Shown in pieces: positions 1 to 11,488 of a stretch of 40,814 bases of DNA. The first letter of the stretch is position 1, and every line of letters begins with the position of its first letter. The position numbers and the translations under genes are program-made. The stretch spans positions 1-40,814 of the forward strand of contig KN832589.1 of assembly GCA_000827205.1 (NCBI GenBank), in the 5' to 3' direction. This DNA is from Plicaturopsis crispa FD-325 SS-3. Lineage: Eukaryota; Basidiomycota; Agaricomycetes; Amylocorticiales; Amylocorticiaceae. Below the pieces are notes generated by a model, which saw nothing but the letters and a program-made list of their open reading frames with translations, did not search any database and was not told where the DNA came from.

Positions 1-507
1 CGCCGGATCGGCCAGATGGCATGGACATCTAAGCAGGTGTGTAGTTCGTATACTTGTGAATACTGTTGCCAGTGAGGATATTAATCTGAGCTACATACAT
101 GCTTTTATGTCTATTATAATTGACAGGACGGGTATAAAAGCACTCTACGTAGATTTGAGAAGGAGAATATGATGCTTTATGGGTTAAAAAGAATTTACGC
201 TGGGTGGGATTCGAACGCTCGACCTGTTGGAGAATGGCCTTTTGTATGGTTCAATTTGGACATTAGAATTCAGTCGTATGGTTCGATTTTTTTGTAAAGC
301 GGTTCGGTTGGAATGTAGTGTGGTTCGGCTTGGTCATTACAACTTTACTATGGTTCGACTCGGGCACTACAAATTTTTTTCCCACGGTTCGCAAGGTTCA
401 ACGTTGCAAGTCCATTTCACGCGCGAAAGTCCCAGTAAATAAACGAGTTACCTTAGTAAACTAAGGACTCGTAACAGTCGTAGTGAATGAATGTCCCACC
501 GAGGTGT
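1..507. other. Gene-free left edge with a tRNA-like 3' half
   Basis: No convincing coding exon is seen. Reading frames here are short and overlap. Between about 240 and 400 there are several copies of the short motif GGTTCG, with no other order. The only recognisable piece is a tRNA-like B-box on the minus strand, listed separately. The 3' end of the SANT-domain gene lies just to the right, at 508. Confidence 0.5.
186..235 (-). pseudogene. tRNA-derived 3' half (B-box remnant)
   Basis: Read on the minus strand, the sequence has a B-box/T-loop (GCGTTCGAATCCCAC) followed about 15 bases later by a run of five T, as at the end of a Pol III transcript. I cannot find a matching A-box or a 5' acceptor strand within 75-90 bases upstream. 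It is therefore more likely a truncated tRNA or a SINE tail than a working tRNA gene. Confidence 0.3.
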
Positions 508-2132
508 CTACTCGTTGATGTCCGAATCGTACCCGTAAATGTGTACAGAAGCCGGCCACTCAACGTCAGATTCCGACCCTGACGACGGCTCTAACTCAAT
601 TGAACTAGGCCCTGCGCTGGGCTCCGCGACCGCCCCTGGCAAACCCAACGCAGTTATTGTGTCCTCGATTTCTACCCGTGTGATGAATATTAAGAGGCAA
701 CATGTCGCAATACAAAGGGACGACCTACTGGTACGATTCTTGGTGTAGAACGAAGAGATAGCGCCGACGGTACGGTGAGGAATCTGTTTTATAAAAAATT
801 ATGTACAAAATGTGGAAAAGCTCAGGCGTGGAAGACTTACCACCTTCTGGCATCGAATCCAGTCGATGCGACTGAAGTTCCTCTCTGGCAGTGTTGCGAC
901 GTGTTTGGCGAGTACTTCGATCTCATCGCGAGTCCAACGTTGTGTTTTCGCCTTCCGAGGGACGGTTGACGTCCGCTCATTTTGGTCACCGGGATCTGCA
1001 CAGACAGCGTACTCGGAGGAGGATCCGTCCTCATCGCCTTCGGGAGTTTCTACCTGATTGTTCCGAAGACGGTCGACGAGACCCTTGACGCCGGGGCTGC
1101 GCGCCCAATGGTGGTCCCAGGAGTTCTCACTGCGATGAGGAGCCTGATTATTGATGAAAGGGATGGCTGTATTAATATATTTTCACAAGGGAAAGGAATT
1201 GACGACCCACCTTGGCGTGCAACTTCCTAATTATTTCGACCCGACTGACCTCGGGATTTTTACGGATTTCGTATACCAATGTACGGCGGAAGAAGCGTTT
1301 ATCCTCGTCGGTGAATGCGTGACCGGGTCCCGCAGGGACTGTGAGCGATGGGTGTATTGGCGAGCGTTCGATCAAACCAGTGAGGTGGCGTCCAGGTGTA
1401 GCAGGATGTGAGGGTGAAGGTGGCTGCGGGGAAGGACTGCCAGAGGTGTACGAGGCTTTCTGTTTTCCGCGACGAGTAGATATAGAAGAAACCGGATGTG
1501 CTTTTTTTTCCACATTGCGACGGGGAAGGCCACGGCGATCGGGTTCCGAGTCGGATGCGTGGTCGACGATGTGCCTTTTATAAGCGGACCCAATCGAAGA
1601 CGTGGAACGCGATTCGGAACCGCCGGGGTTGTCGTTGGAAGGCGGGAAATCCGCGGTGGCATACTTGTCCTTGGAATCGTCGACGAGCTTGTCGATCCGT
1701 AATTTATTTCGCAAATAGTGATCCTTCCACTCCTGCTGGTTGCGCCCGTTCATCTGAATTAAAGACAATGTCAGTGCCTAATAACATATTGGAGACAAAA
1801 CGACTTACACCGTGTAAAGTTTCCAACGCGCTGCAAGCATCGGTCGAGGTGACAACCCCACGTGCCAATGCAGCTATGATGGCGTCCTCCTCGTCCGGTG
1901 CGAATGGAGGGGACGAAAAAGTTGGAAAAGAAAGGCCAAAAGAGTTATACATTGCAGGTGGAATCTGTACCCATGGGGGCGTAGGGTACATCGACCCAAC
2001 AAAGGGGTGGGCGTAACCTTGTCCTTGGAATTGCATAGGCGGAAAACCGTACTGCGCCTCGACGCGCGGGTCGGCTGCGAGGGCGTGATCTGCAGTTCTG
2101 GGGTCGTTCGGGTTTACACCGCCGCGATCCAT
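508..2132 (-). CDS. SANT/Myb-like domain protein
   Basis: Multi-exon gene of unknown precise role, probably a nuclear DNA- or chromatin-binding protein. From the ATG at 2132 the first exon runs to 1809. A 55-bp intron (1754-1808) leads to an exon beginning MNGRNQQEWKDHY, then a charged, Ser/Pro-rich linker with basic stretches, then a helical segment starting FTDEDKRFFRRTLVYEI. After a further intron ending near 1138 comes APHRSENSWDHHW. The motif WTRDEIEVLAKHVATLP, typical of a SANT/Myb helix, follows just before an intron at 784-840. The tail is acidic and Ser-rich and stops at 508-510; a short intron near 670-725 is likely. The pattern of an FTDEDRRFF segment, a PHHS..SW..HW segment and a SANT repeat recurs in many agaricomycete proteins. 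The start is reasonable but a further 5' exon (around 2392-2535) is possible. Joins are my reading of splice sites. Confidence 0.6.
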
Positions 2133-4785
2133 ATCCTACAACGTCCGTACAGTGGGAGGAGTCGCGCGCTATGCAAGAAGACAAGTCAGCAAAGTACAAA
2201 CGGCAGGGATTACAAATTATTTCATGTGTGGTCGAGGAAAGTGCGACCACGAACCTGGAGGAAGAGAAACGTACCAATTCCGGCGGTATGAAGAGTAAGG
2301 GAGCGAACTTTTCAAGGTCTGAACAGAACCAACGTACGAAGAGAAGAGATTGGGGCAGCAGTAAACAGGGAAAAAGAAAAGACTGACGCACTCACACCCG
2401 CAGCCCCCATCGCCAAGTTGATAAATGTCGCCGGCGCTCCTTGTGAAATGTTCTTTTCCAAAGACGGACGCGTTCTGGATCAGGGGGGTCATTCCAAGTC
2501 CGGTATGTTGGCATATCCGCGACTCTGAATCGACGTCCTTCGCTGAAGTTCAACTCCCAGGCGCCGCCCTCCCTTCGGGACCACCGGGATACCACCCAGT
2601 CTTATCCACAATTGCCCCAAGATCTATTACTTGAATAACCCGATTATACGCTTGGTGTCTTTCTGGCCATCAGCAGAAGTCCGATTCTGTAGCCACGTCT
2701 TATGCGATCTTATACGATGTGTAAGATGCCTAAGAAGCCTAAGACGCTAAGATATCGCCGTCTGGCCCTGCAGATCCATTTTTCAGCCAGACGACCACAA
2801 AACATCTACCAGACGAGTCTCAAGACAGCATCTGTCTTGTATGATACGTACCGGATGTGTTTCAGATACGTTACAGACACAATACTGCTCATATTTTCGG
2901 GTATTGTTTCGCCGAAACTTTGGGGGAACGAAAATATTGTATTGGGTGCAATTTGGTACAGAGTGGTGCTACATATACACGACACGACGCTACCGAAGAA
3001 TCATATGATAGACATCAATGGGCCTCGAGAGGTGAGGGATCGTGGAAGGCAAAGCTCATGAGCGGCTCTCCTCCCCCGATGGTCGCTGTTACAGTGATAC
3101 ACAGCTTGTGCAGCTGCATCCACCGGATGGTGCGTCGCGCAGTCCGGGTGATAAATTTGTGGGCAACCAGTGCACACGAGTCGAGGTTATCACAGACGGG
3201 GTGGGAGGGGCAGATGGAGATGAGCACGGCGATGACTGTGGTAGATGGGCGCGAGTGTGAAGGAGTTCCATGGTCGCGTAGAAGACATTCCCTAGTAAAA
3301 TTTGAAGCGAGTTAACATGTGATGGGAGAGCGAACACGATGGCTTACCCAATGATAGACGTGCCGCTCGGTACATGAAAGGGGGTTCGGTACGCTAGACT
3401 GCTGGAACATATGTATGCATAACTCACTTGGGCACGGCACACGGCGGCAACGTCGATGCAGCCTCACGGTGAGCAGTCGAGCTTTCGTTCGCTTTGTCGA
3501 AACGGAGTTGCATTGTGTCGCACACACCACCATGCGGTAAATCGGTGGCCGGAGCTCAGGCGCTCGTGTGGTCTTGCCTGTGTATGACTAGTGTATGACT
3601 GGAGGCCCGCGCGCCGGTGACAGTTTTCGGAGGTTTGGAGACGCAGCTTTTTTCCGATCTTGACGCCTTGCGCTCCCTTCGTGATCTGTGAGAAACATTG
3701 CAGTGACCTGGAGGGGAATAAACCGCCGCCGTGACCTTGGTCCTGGCTGTAGGTATTGGATCATGACAAGATATTGGTTTGCTTACACTCCTTCGTCTTA
3801 AAATGACTGCAAACGATGCAGCCCTGTTGAAACGTTGGTGACTGGCGGCCTCAGAGTATTCTGCATTTGCCGAGGTATCGAGAGCTGAGGTATCTTAGGA
3901 CAGATGAAAGAACAAGGGTATAACGAACGGTCGTCGACTTGTAAGATTTCGATTGCCGGGCTCGCCACAACAGTGTGACGGAGTCGAATTTGGTACTGTA
4001 CAGTACTAAAACTCACGCCACAATCGCCGAGCGCGAGCCCAACGTCGCTCGCTCACAACTCGCTCGAGTCAGGATCTACTCCTCCTCATGTCGCGCTCCT
4101 GTCGTGCAGTCTACACTCAGCGCTCAACGTCAACTCTTTTACTTCCTTTCCCCAGCGTCTTGCCCAGCGCCAACCCCGGTCGTGCGGTCTCACTCAGCGC
4201 TCAACGTCAAGTCTTTTACTTCCTTTCCCCAGCGTCTTGCCCCACGCCAACTCACGCAACACTCCATTCGACCTTATCGACCTATTAAGTGTAGAATTCG
4301 TCTCCCCACGGGCAGCTGGACTCGCGAGTGCCATGATTAACACCACTGGGTGAGAGTTCGTACATAGAGGTGCGTCAACTCATAATTGGCTTGATAGTCT
4401 TGTACTGACTGTTTTGGACAGCGATGTCGCGTGTGACCTAGTGCGTTCCGCATCCCAGCGTGCCTGCATGTGGTAGTCCTAAGGTAGTACTGTAGCGGTC
4501 CAGTCGTTGCGTGCTGCCCATTGCGCCGAACGCGTTTTCTCGGGCGAAACTATCATCATGGAACGCTTTGCGAGTACTCCGTGCCATGCAATCGTGCACA
4601 GACTGTCGATATGTACTACTCAATATAATCAGCTTTTTTCTGCGTATTTGGCATGTACAAGAACTTGTCAGACATGGACGCGCTTGCAGCTTCTAGCGTT
4701 CATCTAAGCCTGTCTGCTGCGTCTTACAGCAGAAATACGCAGCCAATTTAATTAGAGACCAGGACAGCCTAAGACAGTCGTAGGA
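2133..4785. other. Gene-poor stretch, possible small inverted-repeat element
   Basis: No protein family is recognised. A possible 5' exon of the SANT gene lies at 2392-2535 on the minus strand (ending near a GTGAGTGCG donor). The rest has short unrelated frames. Two structures stand out and are listed separately: a weak terminal inverted-repeat pair near 2697 and 4797, and a tandem duplication at 4104-4258. Confidence 0.4.
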
Positions 4786-4797
4786 TCATCTAAGACG
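2697..4797. mobile_element. Possible non-autonomous inverted-repeat element (2.1 kb)
   Basis: The left edge reads CGTCTTATGCGATCTTATAC, and the reverse complement of the right edge reads CGTCTTAGATGATCCTACGA, an imperfect inverted match over about 20 bases. Both edges then carry further CTAAG/CTTAG motifs. No transposase frame and no clear target duplication are seen. It may be a decayed transposon or chance similarity. It touches the 3' end of the weak minus-strand frame at 4786. Confidence 0.25.
4104..4258. repeat. Tandem duplication, about 78-bp unit, two copies
   Basis: A unit starting GTGCAGTCTACACTCAGCGC at 4104 is repeated from 4182 with a few changes. Both copies share the core CTTCCTTTCCCCAGCGTCTT. 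No coding role is evident. Confidence 0.8.
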
Positions 4798-5493
4798 CGA
4801 AAGAAAATTTGAGATTTCCTGATCAGGCTGTCCGATCTCGGCAATCTTCATACGGAGTATCATCGTATCGCGTGGCTTTTCGGACGGCTCCACGTGGTTC
4901 TCTGAGGACCACCTGTATCTCTCCGCTTCACACCGCGTCATTCCACTTTGGAAATACATGACGCCCTGATGTTTGCAAATTGTGCGGACGTTGTAAGTAC
5001 TCACGAGAGAAACCTTTATACACTGGCACTCACGGCAAGCTCACTTTGTATTGGCCAGACGATTGGACAACGTCGCATTTAATGACAACCACTTGGGTCC
5101 CCTATAAATTGGCAGAATTATTGTTAGTACGTCCTCAACAAGAAAAGTCACCGGCATATCATTACTTCCGCCATGTGGCTCGTGGTCTCTACACTTCCGT
5201 AGACAATGTCGCTGTCGGGACCCCAAAAGAAAACTTGTGTTCCGGCCTAAGACATAAATGGTGAGTAAGAAATTATGACCGAAATATGTATATTTGTTCT
5301 GACCGGATAGACGTTCATATCCAAAAAAGTAGGCAGGCGTCAGTGGGAGGTAAGATGTTCTGCCCACACATTGCAGCCCCAACTCCTTATAATGCATTCC
5401 GTAGTGTTTACGGTATGTAATAGACAATGAGGGTGCAGGAATGTATCTGGCCTTAAAGATCGCATTTGTGACAGCGTGTACTTTTCGACGCAT
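4786..5493 (-). CDS. Unrecognised possible gene
   Basis: A 150-codon open frame (5493 to 5041) and a downstream frame (about 4979 to 4786) lie on the same strand. They are separated by a stretch with a plausible acceptor (ACATCAG) that opens GVMYFQSGMTRCEAERYRW and runs to a TGA at 4786. No family or motif is recognised and the composition is not clearly coding. It may be a decayed host gene or chance open frames. Confidence 0.2.
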
Positions 5494-5948
5494 CTAGATC
5501 CATGTCATTACCTACGGACATTCGAAAGAGATCAAGGTAACGTAGGTGGTAGCAAATTCACCGTCCATTTCGGAACTCATTGCAGTACGTGCTCGCAGTA
5601 TCTGCATTGATTGCGGTGCCTACTATGCGAAACACATCCGACTCCTTCGGAACATGTGCTGATGGCCTAGAAAGATGACGGCATATCTTCCAAGACTATG
5701 GCAAAGTACGGGGTGGCATCTTCCTTGATCGTAAGCATACAGGGAGCATTTTTGTCTGATGTGTGTGGGCAGCGCGTGTATAATTTTTTCTCTATATCCA
5801 TACACACTGCTTGGTATCTCTGGTATATGTACGTTGAGGCTACTAATTAAAACCAAGCTTTTGACGACGATCTATACAAAAAAATACCGCTTTAAGGCGA
5901 ACAGATACGGAGGAGTTTGCAGCAACTCAATGCGGAGAGGTTAATGTC
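5494..5948. other. No feature recognised
   Basis: Moderately AT-rich sequence with only short overlapping frames. I see no domain, RNA gene or repeat here. Confidence 0.4.
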
Positions 5949-6734
5949 TTAAGACCGTGCTCCACCGCCACTATCAGATGAAGAAGCTAGAGAACTTGTA
6001 TTATGCTTCGGACGAAGGGGTCTTCCTCCCACAGAAGAGCGAATAAAACCCGAGCGTGTTGAAAGGTGGACCGTTACGTCGCCGTTGTCCTTGTTCTTTG
6101 ACCCCCTTGTCAATCCCACCGTTCTGTCTCTCTCGAGCCTTATGGAGAGACCGCAGGTTGCAGCAATTAACATGACTACTACCCGCATATATGTACTAGT
6201 GATTGTCGAAAGCAACACATCATCCATGTGAGTTAAACGTTTGAACAATAAGCAAAAGCCTGACTTACGTCGCGTAGCAGTAACAGTTCTGCGGACTTAT
6301 TCCAGCCTGAACGGAACATCGAACAAACCGACGGACTGTACTACTCGGTACTGTCGTTGGAGTCTCCGATCCTTGTGGCCTTTCCTCAGTGGGACATCGC
6401 GTTGTGTATTGACACGTACCTTCCGTGGACGCGCCCGCCCTTTCCCGTCCGTTTCGACACGTCGTATAGATGTCGGGACGGATTTTTCTTCAGGGTACTG
6501 CGACGCACACGACCTTCTCTTGGACTCGGGAGCAGCGGGAGTTGCACGTTTGATATCATCATCTGGGACTTGGACGGAAAGTGTGAGAGGTCGAGATTGA
6601 GGATTGACAACGAGTGGATGGGGAGCCGAATCGGGAGTATGTAATATTGACATGGACCAAGACCGCCGAATCAAGAGGGAATGTGTGGAAGATGCCGAGG
6701 GACAGAAATGGCTCGAATTATATGGTGTTGGCAT
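5949..6734 (-). CDS. Unrecognised possible gene, charged and Ser/Arg-rich
   Basis: Two open frames follow each other on the minus strand. The upstream one (6734 to 6297) holds a basic segment beginning DGKGRARPRKVRV. The downstream one (6248 to 5949) has a possible intron in its 5' part, with GTACAT as donor and CATAAG as acceptor, before LERDRTVGLTRGSKNKDNGD, and it ends in a Ser/Gly-rich tail. The composition resembles the disordered linkers of nuclear proteins such as the SANT-type gene at 508-2132, but no conserved domain is visible. It could be a decayed relative or non-coding. Confidence 0.25.
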
Positions 6735-8008
6735 TATCGGAAGTTACACGGGTTTGACTTGGATCGTGAGGTATATCGTATCTCCGAAAGGGTAGATACT
6801 CCAATGTCCGAGCGAACACAGATCAATAAACGCTGTTGTCGCCCGCGTACATTAACAGGGAAGCTCGAAGAAGCCGACGATGACTCTGGTTCATAACAAA
6901 ACCAAACACCGGCATCCCACGGTGAGGCGGAGACGCGCGTCATCGAAGGATGCGCTTACGTTCGGACATCTCGGACGCCGAGCATTGACTGACTTTATCG
7001 ACTCTGGCAATTCGAGGATGATTTACGGGAAACGGCCTCGCTGAAATTGAGGATACGCAAAGAGACGCTATCAAGTGTAAGCTGAGAGGAAAATACGGTT
7101 ATTATGTACCTCGAGTAAGTGTAGAATGACTGCTCACGCAGAAATGCACAATATAGTCGAATGCATGTCGTAAACGACGCCTCGCGTCGTCGTGAACCAA
7201 CACATTATTCTCGGGCTTTAGACACGTATGGGTGATACCGATAATGTGCATGACTAGAGAGCAGACATCAACAACCGAAACGATTATGCGGCGCTGAGAT
7301 GGGATGACTTACATTGCACGCCGCGCAAAATCTGTTGTGCCTTTGAGCAGGCTTGCTCGTAAGGCAAAGCTGTACCATGTATTAATGCCGCGCACAATCA
7401 TAGATATGGTCCTATGGGACAGTGGTAGAGCAGGACAACATATTGGACGTAATTTGACGTTTGGAGACGCGAGTTCGACTCCCGTCGCCTGCAGTTTTTT
7501 TTCTAGTACTGGTCTACAGTACTGGTGCCACCCAATTTTATTTATGATTTACCCCCCACGCCAGATATCCCCCAACTGTTCGCCCTAGATGTGCCCGCCC
7601 TATCGACGTCGCATCCCATCCGCTGATATAAGACTTGACATTTTTAGGATGTCTCGGAAATGTCGCCGGATACACGAGCACACATCTTAATGCGATTGAC
7701 AACGAGCTCATATATATTCTACGGACATCCGACCACAATTGAGGCGCCTGGTGCTGTAACTTGCATAAGTTACGGCATCAATTGTACTAGGTGAAATACA
7801 GGGTATTGACGGCCCCATGGAGTCGAATAGGGAGTCGGAACCGACTGCGGATATGAACCACGGAATCGACCAAGGCGTCGGGTACGTAGAGTCTGCGTAC
7901 ATTGTAATATTGTAATCAAAGCGAACGTACACTTCGAAGACGCAAGTACCTCTAATCGAACGTACATGATACAATGAACTTGTAAGTACCGTGGGCGAAG
8001 GTAACGCG
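6735..8008. other. Gene-poor stretch with one tRNA-like sequence
   Basis: No convincing exons. The one recognisable item is the tRNA-like sequence near 7410-7505. Frames at 7708-8091 on the minus strand overlap the 3' exon of the kinase-like gene in another frame and are not supported. Confidence 0.4.
7410..7505 (+). pseudogene. tRNA-like sequence or tRNA-derived SINE head
   Basis: An A-box-like stretch (GGACAGTGGTAGAGCAGG) is followed about 50 bases later by a B-box/T-loop (CGCGAGTTCGACTCCCGT) and then a run of eight T, as expected of a Pol III unit. The acceptor and D stems do not pair well in my hand fold, and no anticodon can be assigned with confidence. It therefore looks like a pseudo-tRNA or a SINE head rather than a working tRNA. 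Confidence 0.4.
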
Positions 8009-9325
8009 CTACACAGGGGCCTGAAAATACGCATGCTGTAATGCCTCGGAGGCCGATAGACGATCGCTAGGATTGAGGAAAAGGAGGCCACGAAGGACGT
8101 GCTTTAGGAAAGAGTCGTTTATCGAGGTCTACATATGAATCGAAGACAGTAAGTAAAGGTCATGATGACAACGACGACGAGCAGACTGACCCATATTAAT
8201 TGTAAAGACTCCAAAGTATACGACGAACTGTGAGGAGGGTACTGCGAGCGTTGGAGGGTTGACGGCAAATGAGGACCGTAGTTGACAGTACGGGGGTTGT
8301 CGTGAGAAAAGGCGTGACGGTCGACTTTGTCGTACAGAGATATAAACTCAGGGTCGAACTTGCCGATCAATTTCTCCCAAACGGATAGACGCTCTCGGTA
8401 GGATGTCGCGAGGGGAAACACGACTCGACCAATGTGAAATTCCGCTATCACACATCCTACGGAGAAAATGTCTACCTCGGCGCCCCATTTGAATGCTCAC
8501 GAAACGTTAGCCTTCGTAATCGACAGTCGATGAAACACAGGACTCACCACTGCTCATTTCAGGAGCTCCGCAACGGTTGACATCAAGCGGTTCTTGAAGG
8601 GGTTGATGTTCCAACACAGATTGGCTGAAGTCGATTATTCTGATTTCAACACTTAAAAGAGTCATCTAGAAAGGCAGTTGTAGACGTTGGATGTAATCCC
8701 GCGATAAAAACACTCACACGGAACCGAACGACGTCATCATGGCCGGGTCTCATCTGACGAGACATGTTATTGCGGACGAGTACAATGTTCTCAGGTTTTA
8801 TGGTGGCGTGCGTAATGCCAATGCTGTGGAGGACTACAGAGAGGATGTTAGCACTTCAGTGTACGCTCGATTCTGAAGCGAGAACTCACATTCCACCCCC
8901 CGCAGAAGCTGCCTCCCGATGGAACGAACTTGGGAAGGAGGGAGAGGGAACAAGCTATCGTCCAAGAGAACGTTCTGCAAATTGTTTCCGTACAAAGGAA
9001 AGACGAGGCACGGTTTCTGTAAAAATTGAGTTACCCCGAGGAGGAGACCGAAAGAGCTACAAATCGACGTGAGTCCTCGATAAACATACAAGGAACAGTA
9101 AGACTCACTGCGTCGGTGACGCAGGGGCATCGAGTATGGCGTCTAACGCAGCTTTCTCGCGGTCGAAGTCCACCTTCTCGCAGAACTTGATGGCAACGAC
9201 GCTGGAGGGGGCAGCGTTCATCTTGCCATCTGGCACTCCGTAGTCAAACGACTTCGTAACCACACACGAGTGACCGTAGGCGAAAGGTATATGGCCGGTA
9301 TCTGGCGATTCCGTTAACGTCGCCT
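8009..9325 (-). pseudogene. LAMMER/CLK-like protein kinase, catalytically degenerate
   Basis: Spliced exons give an almost complete kinase fold. The N-lobe has a VAIK-type beta-3 motif (SSVVAIKFCEKVDFD) near 9195. Next come FPLYGNNLQNVLLDD and QVRSIGRQLLRGVE, the LAMMER hinge pattern. The catalytic loop reads LHSIGITHATIKPENIVL near 8790-8840, where LAMMER kinases have HTDLKPEN, so the catalytic Asp is Thr. DFG is replaced by DFS, and GAPEMSS stands for the APE region. EVDIFSVGCVIAEFHIG (8415-8480) is the F helix and LRGLLFLNPSDRLSASEAL the C-terminal part, stopping at 8009. Introns at 8129-8190 and at about 8495-8545 keep frame. I see no glycine-rich loop, and the join to possible upstream exons (9332-9964) breaks frame in my reading. 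It is a pseudokinase or a decayed copy. Confidence 0.65.
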
Positions 9326-10559
9326 ACGAGGTTAGAATATAAGTATAACACACATCGCTTCTGAAGAGTGTTTCTGTGATTGGGAAACGACACGGTTTTC
9401 CTGAACATTGGTAGTTTTAGCCGATGTTGTCACGATAACATGATATAGTCCGACACACCTCGAGAGACTGGCACGACTAACCCGAACAGAAGTTGACCCG
9501 AGAGTTCCGTGGTAGTTGGCACCTGCGACGAAAGTCTTAGGGAGATGATTCAAACCTGAGTATATCATTTAGAGTCTAACTGTTGCTCATATTCTGTTTG
9601 CGAAGGCTTCGGCGTACGACAACAGTCGAATCCATGTCGGCAATGTAGTTCCAGGTAGACACAGAGTATGCGATGACAGCGATGTCTGTATATTTTTGAT
9701 ATTTAGCACGACGGAAAGCAGGGAACAAGGGAAACGTACATGGTCAGAATATACGGAGTGCACCAATCGGCGACGAACTAGGGAACGCTGGAAATGTCGT
9801 GAAGTGGGTCCATCCAGTTTAAGTAGGATGAAGGAGAAGGCAGACCTTGCAGTGGAATCGTTCATGATAGGATACATCACGATAACATGGAACGGAGTAA
9901 CTACTTGAGCGACGGAGTCATCCGTATGATTCGGTACCACTTCCCTCATACGAAGCGGAGGCACATGCAGACCCTAACAGCAAAGAGAGAACATAACGCA
10001 GCCGCGTCGATGGGAAATTCCGAGTATGCAGACGGTACCGAGGGTCAGGTCCAGCAAAGATCAAATGGCAAGATGAGCAACGCGAGCCGTGAGACGAACG
10101 AAGCAGACGGGATCAATCCGTGAGCGGGTCATTCCGTGAAGTACATGGAAAAGAAATTGTTCGGTGACACAGCCCCTATGTATTCATCTATCTCCATTTC
10201 GGTTCCCGATCACGATCTAAAGTTTGAGGTCCCGCGTCTCCACCGCGGAGGTTGCCGTTCCTCGTAACACCAAATTGACCAGGAGTTGGTAAGTATGGGT
10301 GTCTATGGACTTGGGAGCGGTATGACGGCGACCTCTGGTTTTACGAGATGGAACGATAACGGTGAGACGTCAATTCGCCGAACTAACGGAGGGCCAGAGA
10401 AAGGCGAGAATGCTGCATGCTTACATGTTTTGAATCTGAAGCGAAACATATACAATTCCTAACCGTTTTCTGGCGACCTGCACACCGACTAGTATCAGAG
10501 AGCGCGACGAGGTGAGTGCAAGTTCACTTAGATTCAATTCGCTGACTTAGTTGTCACAG
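9326..10559. other. Region between two host genes
   Basis: Minus-strand frames at 9332-9568 and 9587-9964 may be 5' exons of the kinase-like gene, but I could not join them in frame. A short plus-strand frame at 9887-10123 has no recognised features. The leader of the next gene lies at the right end: a GTGAGT donor at about 10512 and a CACAG acceptor directly before the ATG at 10560. Confidence 0.35.
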
Positions 10560-11488
10560 ATGGACGACTCCCCCAACGATGGCCCTGGGCACTCATTCGT
10601 GTCGACTTCTCCATCCCCGTTTGAGCTCGTGATGATGTCGCCTCCCCGTACACATTTCTACGACTCTTTCTTCAGGTACTGGCCCGCATCGCTTATCGTG
10701 GTCCTTGGTGGCGTATCAAGTCGCCTGCGTTACGTTGCGTTGTGGTACATGAAGAAGAAGTGGAACATCGACCACTTTCTTAGCGAATGGTTCAACTTCC
10801 CTATGTACTTCAGGGAGGGGTTGAAAGATAGTGGCGCAGTAATTTCAGGATCGCAGGCGCTTCGCTTCTTCGACGGATTGCAGACGGACACGACGAATCC
10901 CCTGGAACTCTACGTTGCGGAACATGGCATGCGCCTCCTTGCACGATCTCTCCGACGTCACCGCTACACGTTCCTTCCGAATTTTCTTGACATAGGAGGC
11001 CAACTAAACGCGCATGTGCTCCACAACCGTCGAGTCTTATCTAGCTCAAACTTTTCCTGTCATAGTCGATATCGGACGTTCACGTTTGGGCACGTGGTCG
11101 ATTTGAGAGCGGGAGTCAACAATCTCGTATCAGTCCGTGTGGTGATGGTCTTCATGACCATAGGTGATCCTATGAAGGAGATAATACGCAGCGTGCATTC
11201 TAGTAAGTTACTCTATCGCGCGTTAACGTACGACGCAGTGCGCTAACTACATACGAAGCGTCTCTAATGAATTTCATCACGGCCGAGCGGGGATTCTCTT
11301 TGTTCCCGAGGGCGACCTTCGACAGTAGACTGTCTGTCATCACGAAGCTACGGATGAGCACCCACCCTATTACAGAGGCATGGCTTTCGAGATATGCCGG
11401 TCCCAAATTTACCGAAGTTAGGCAGTGGACAAGCAGTCTCGACGGAGATATATCGCCACTTCAGTCACCCCAAATAATGATCTATTAG
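10560..11488 (+). pseudogene. Agaricomycete expanded-family protein, 3' end cut by element A
   Basis: The ATG at 10560 directly follows an acceptor (TTGTCACAG), which decides the start over an upstream in-frame TTG. The protein opens with a disordered Ser/Pro segment, then YMKKKWNIDHFLSEWF and SGAVISGSQALRFFD. After a 64-bp intron with a GCTAAC branch site comes SLMNFITAERGFSLFPRA. This layout matches a large agaricomycete family that I associate with a nucleotidyltransferase-like fold. The usual DLDIY-like acidic patch is here NPLELYV, so catalysis is doubtful. The last codons read into the terminal repeat of the KDZ element, which starts at 11457, and stop at 11486-11488, so the natural C-terminus is lost. 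The function of the family is not known to me. Confidence 0.6.

Noticed and set aside
227-442. Short plus-strand frame at the window start
   Set aside because: Overlaps the tRNA-like remnant, has repetitive GGTTCG-derived content and no recognisable feature.
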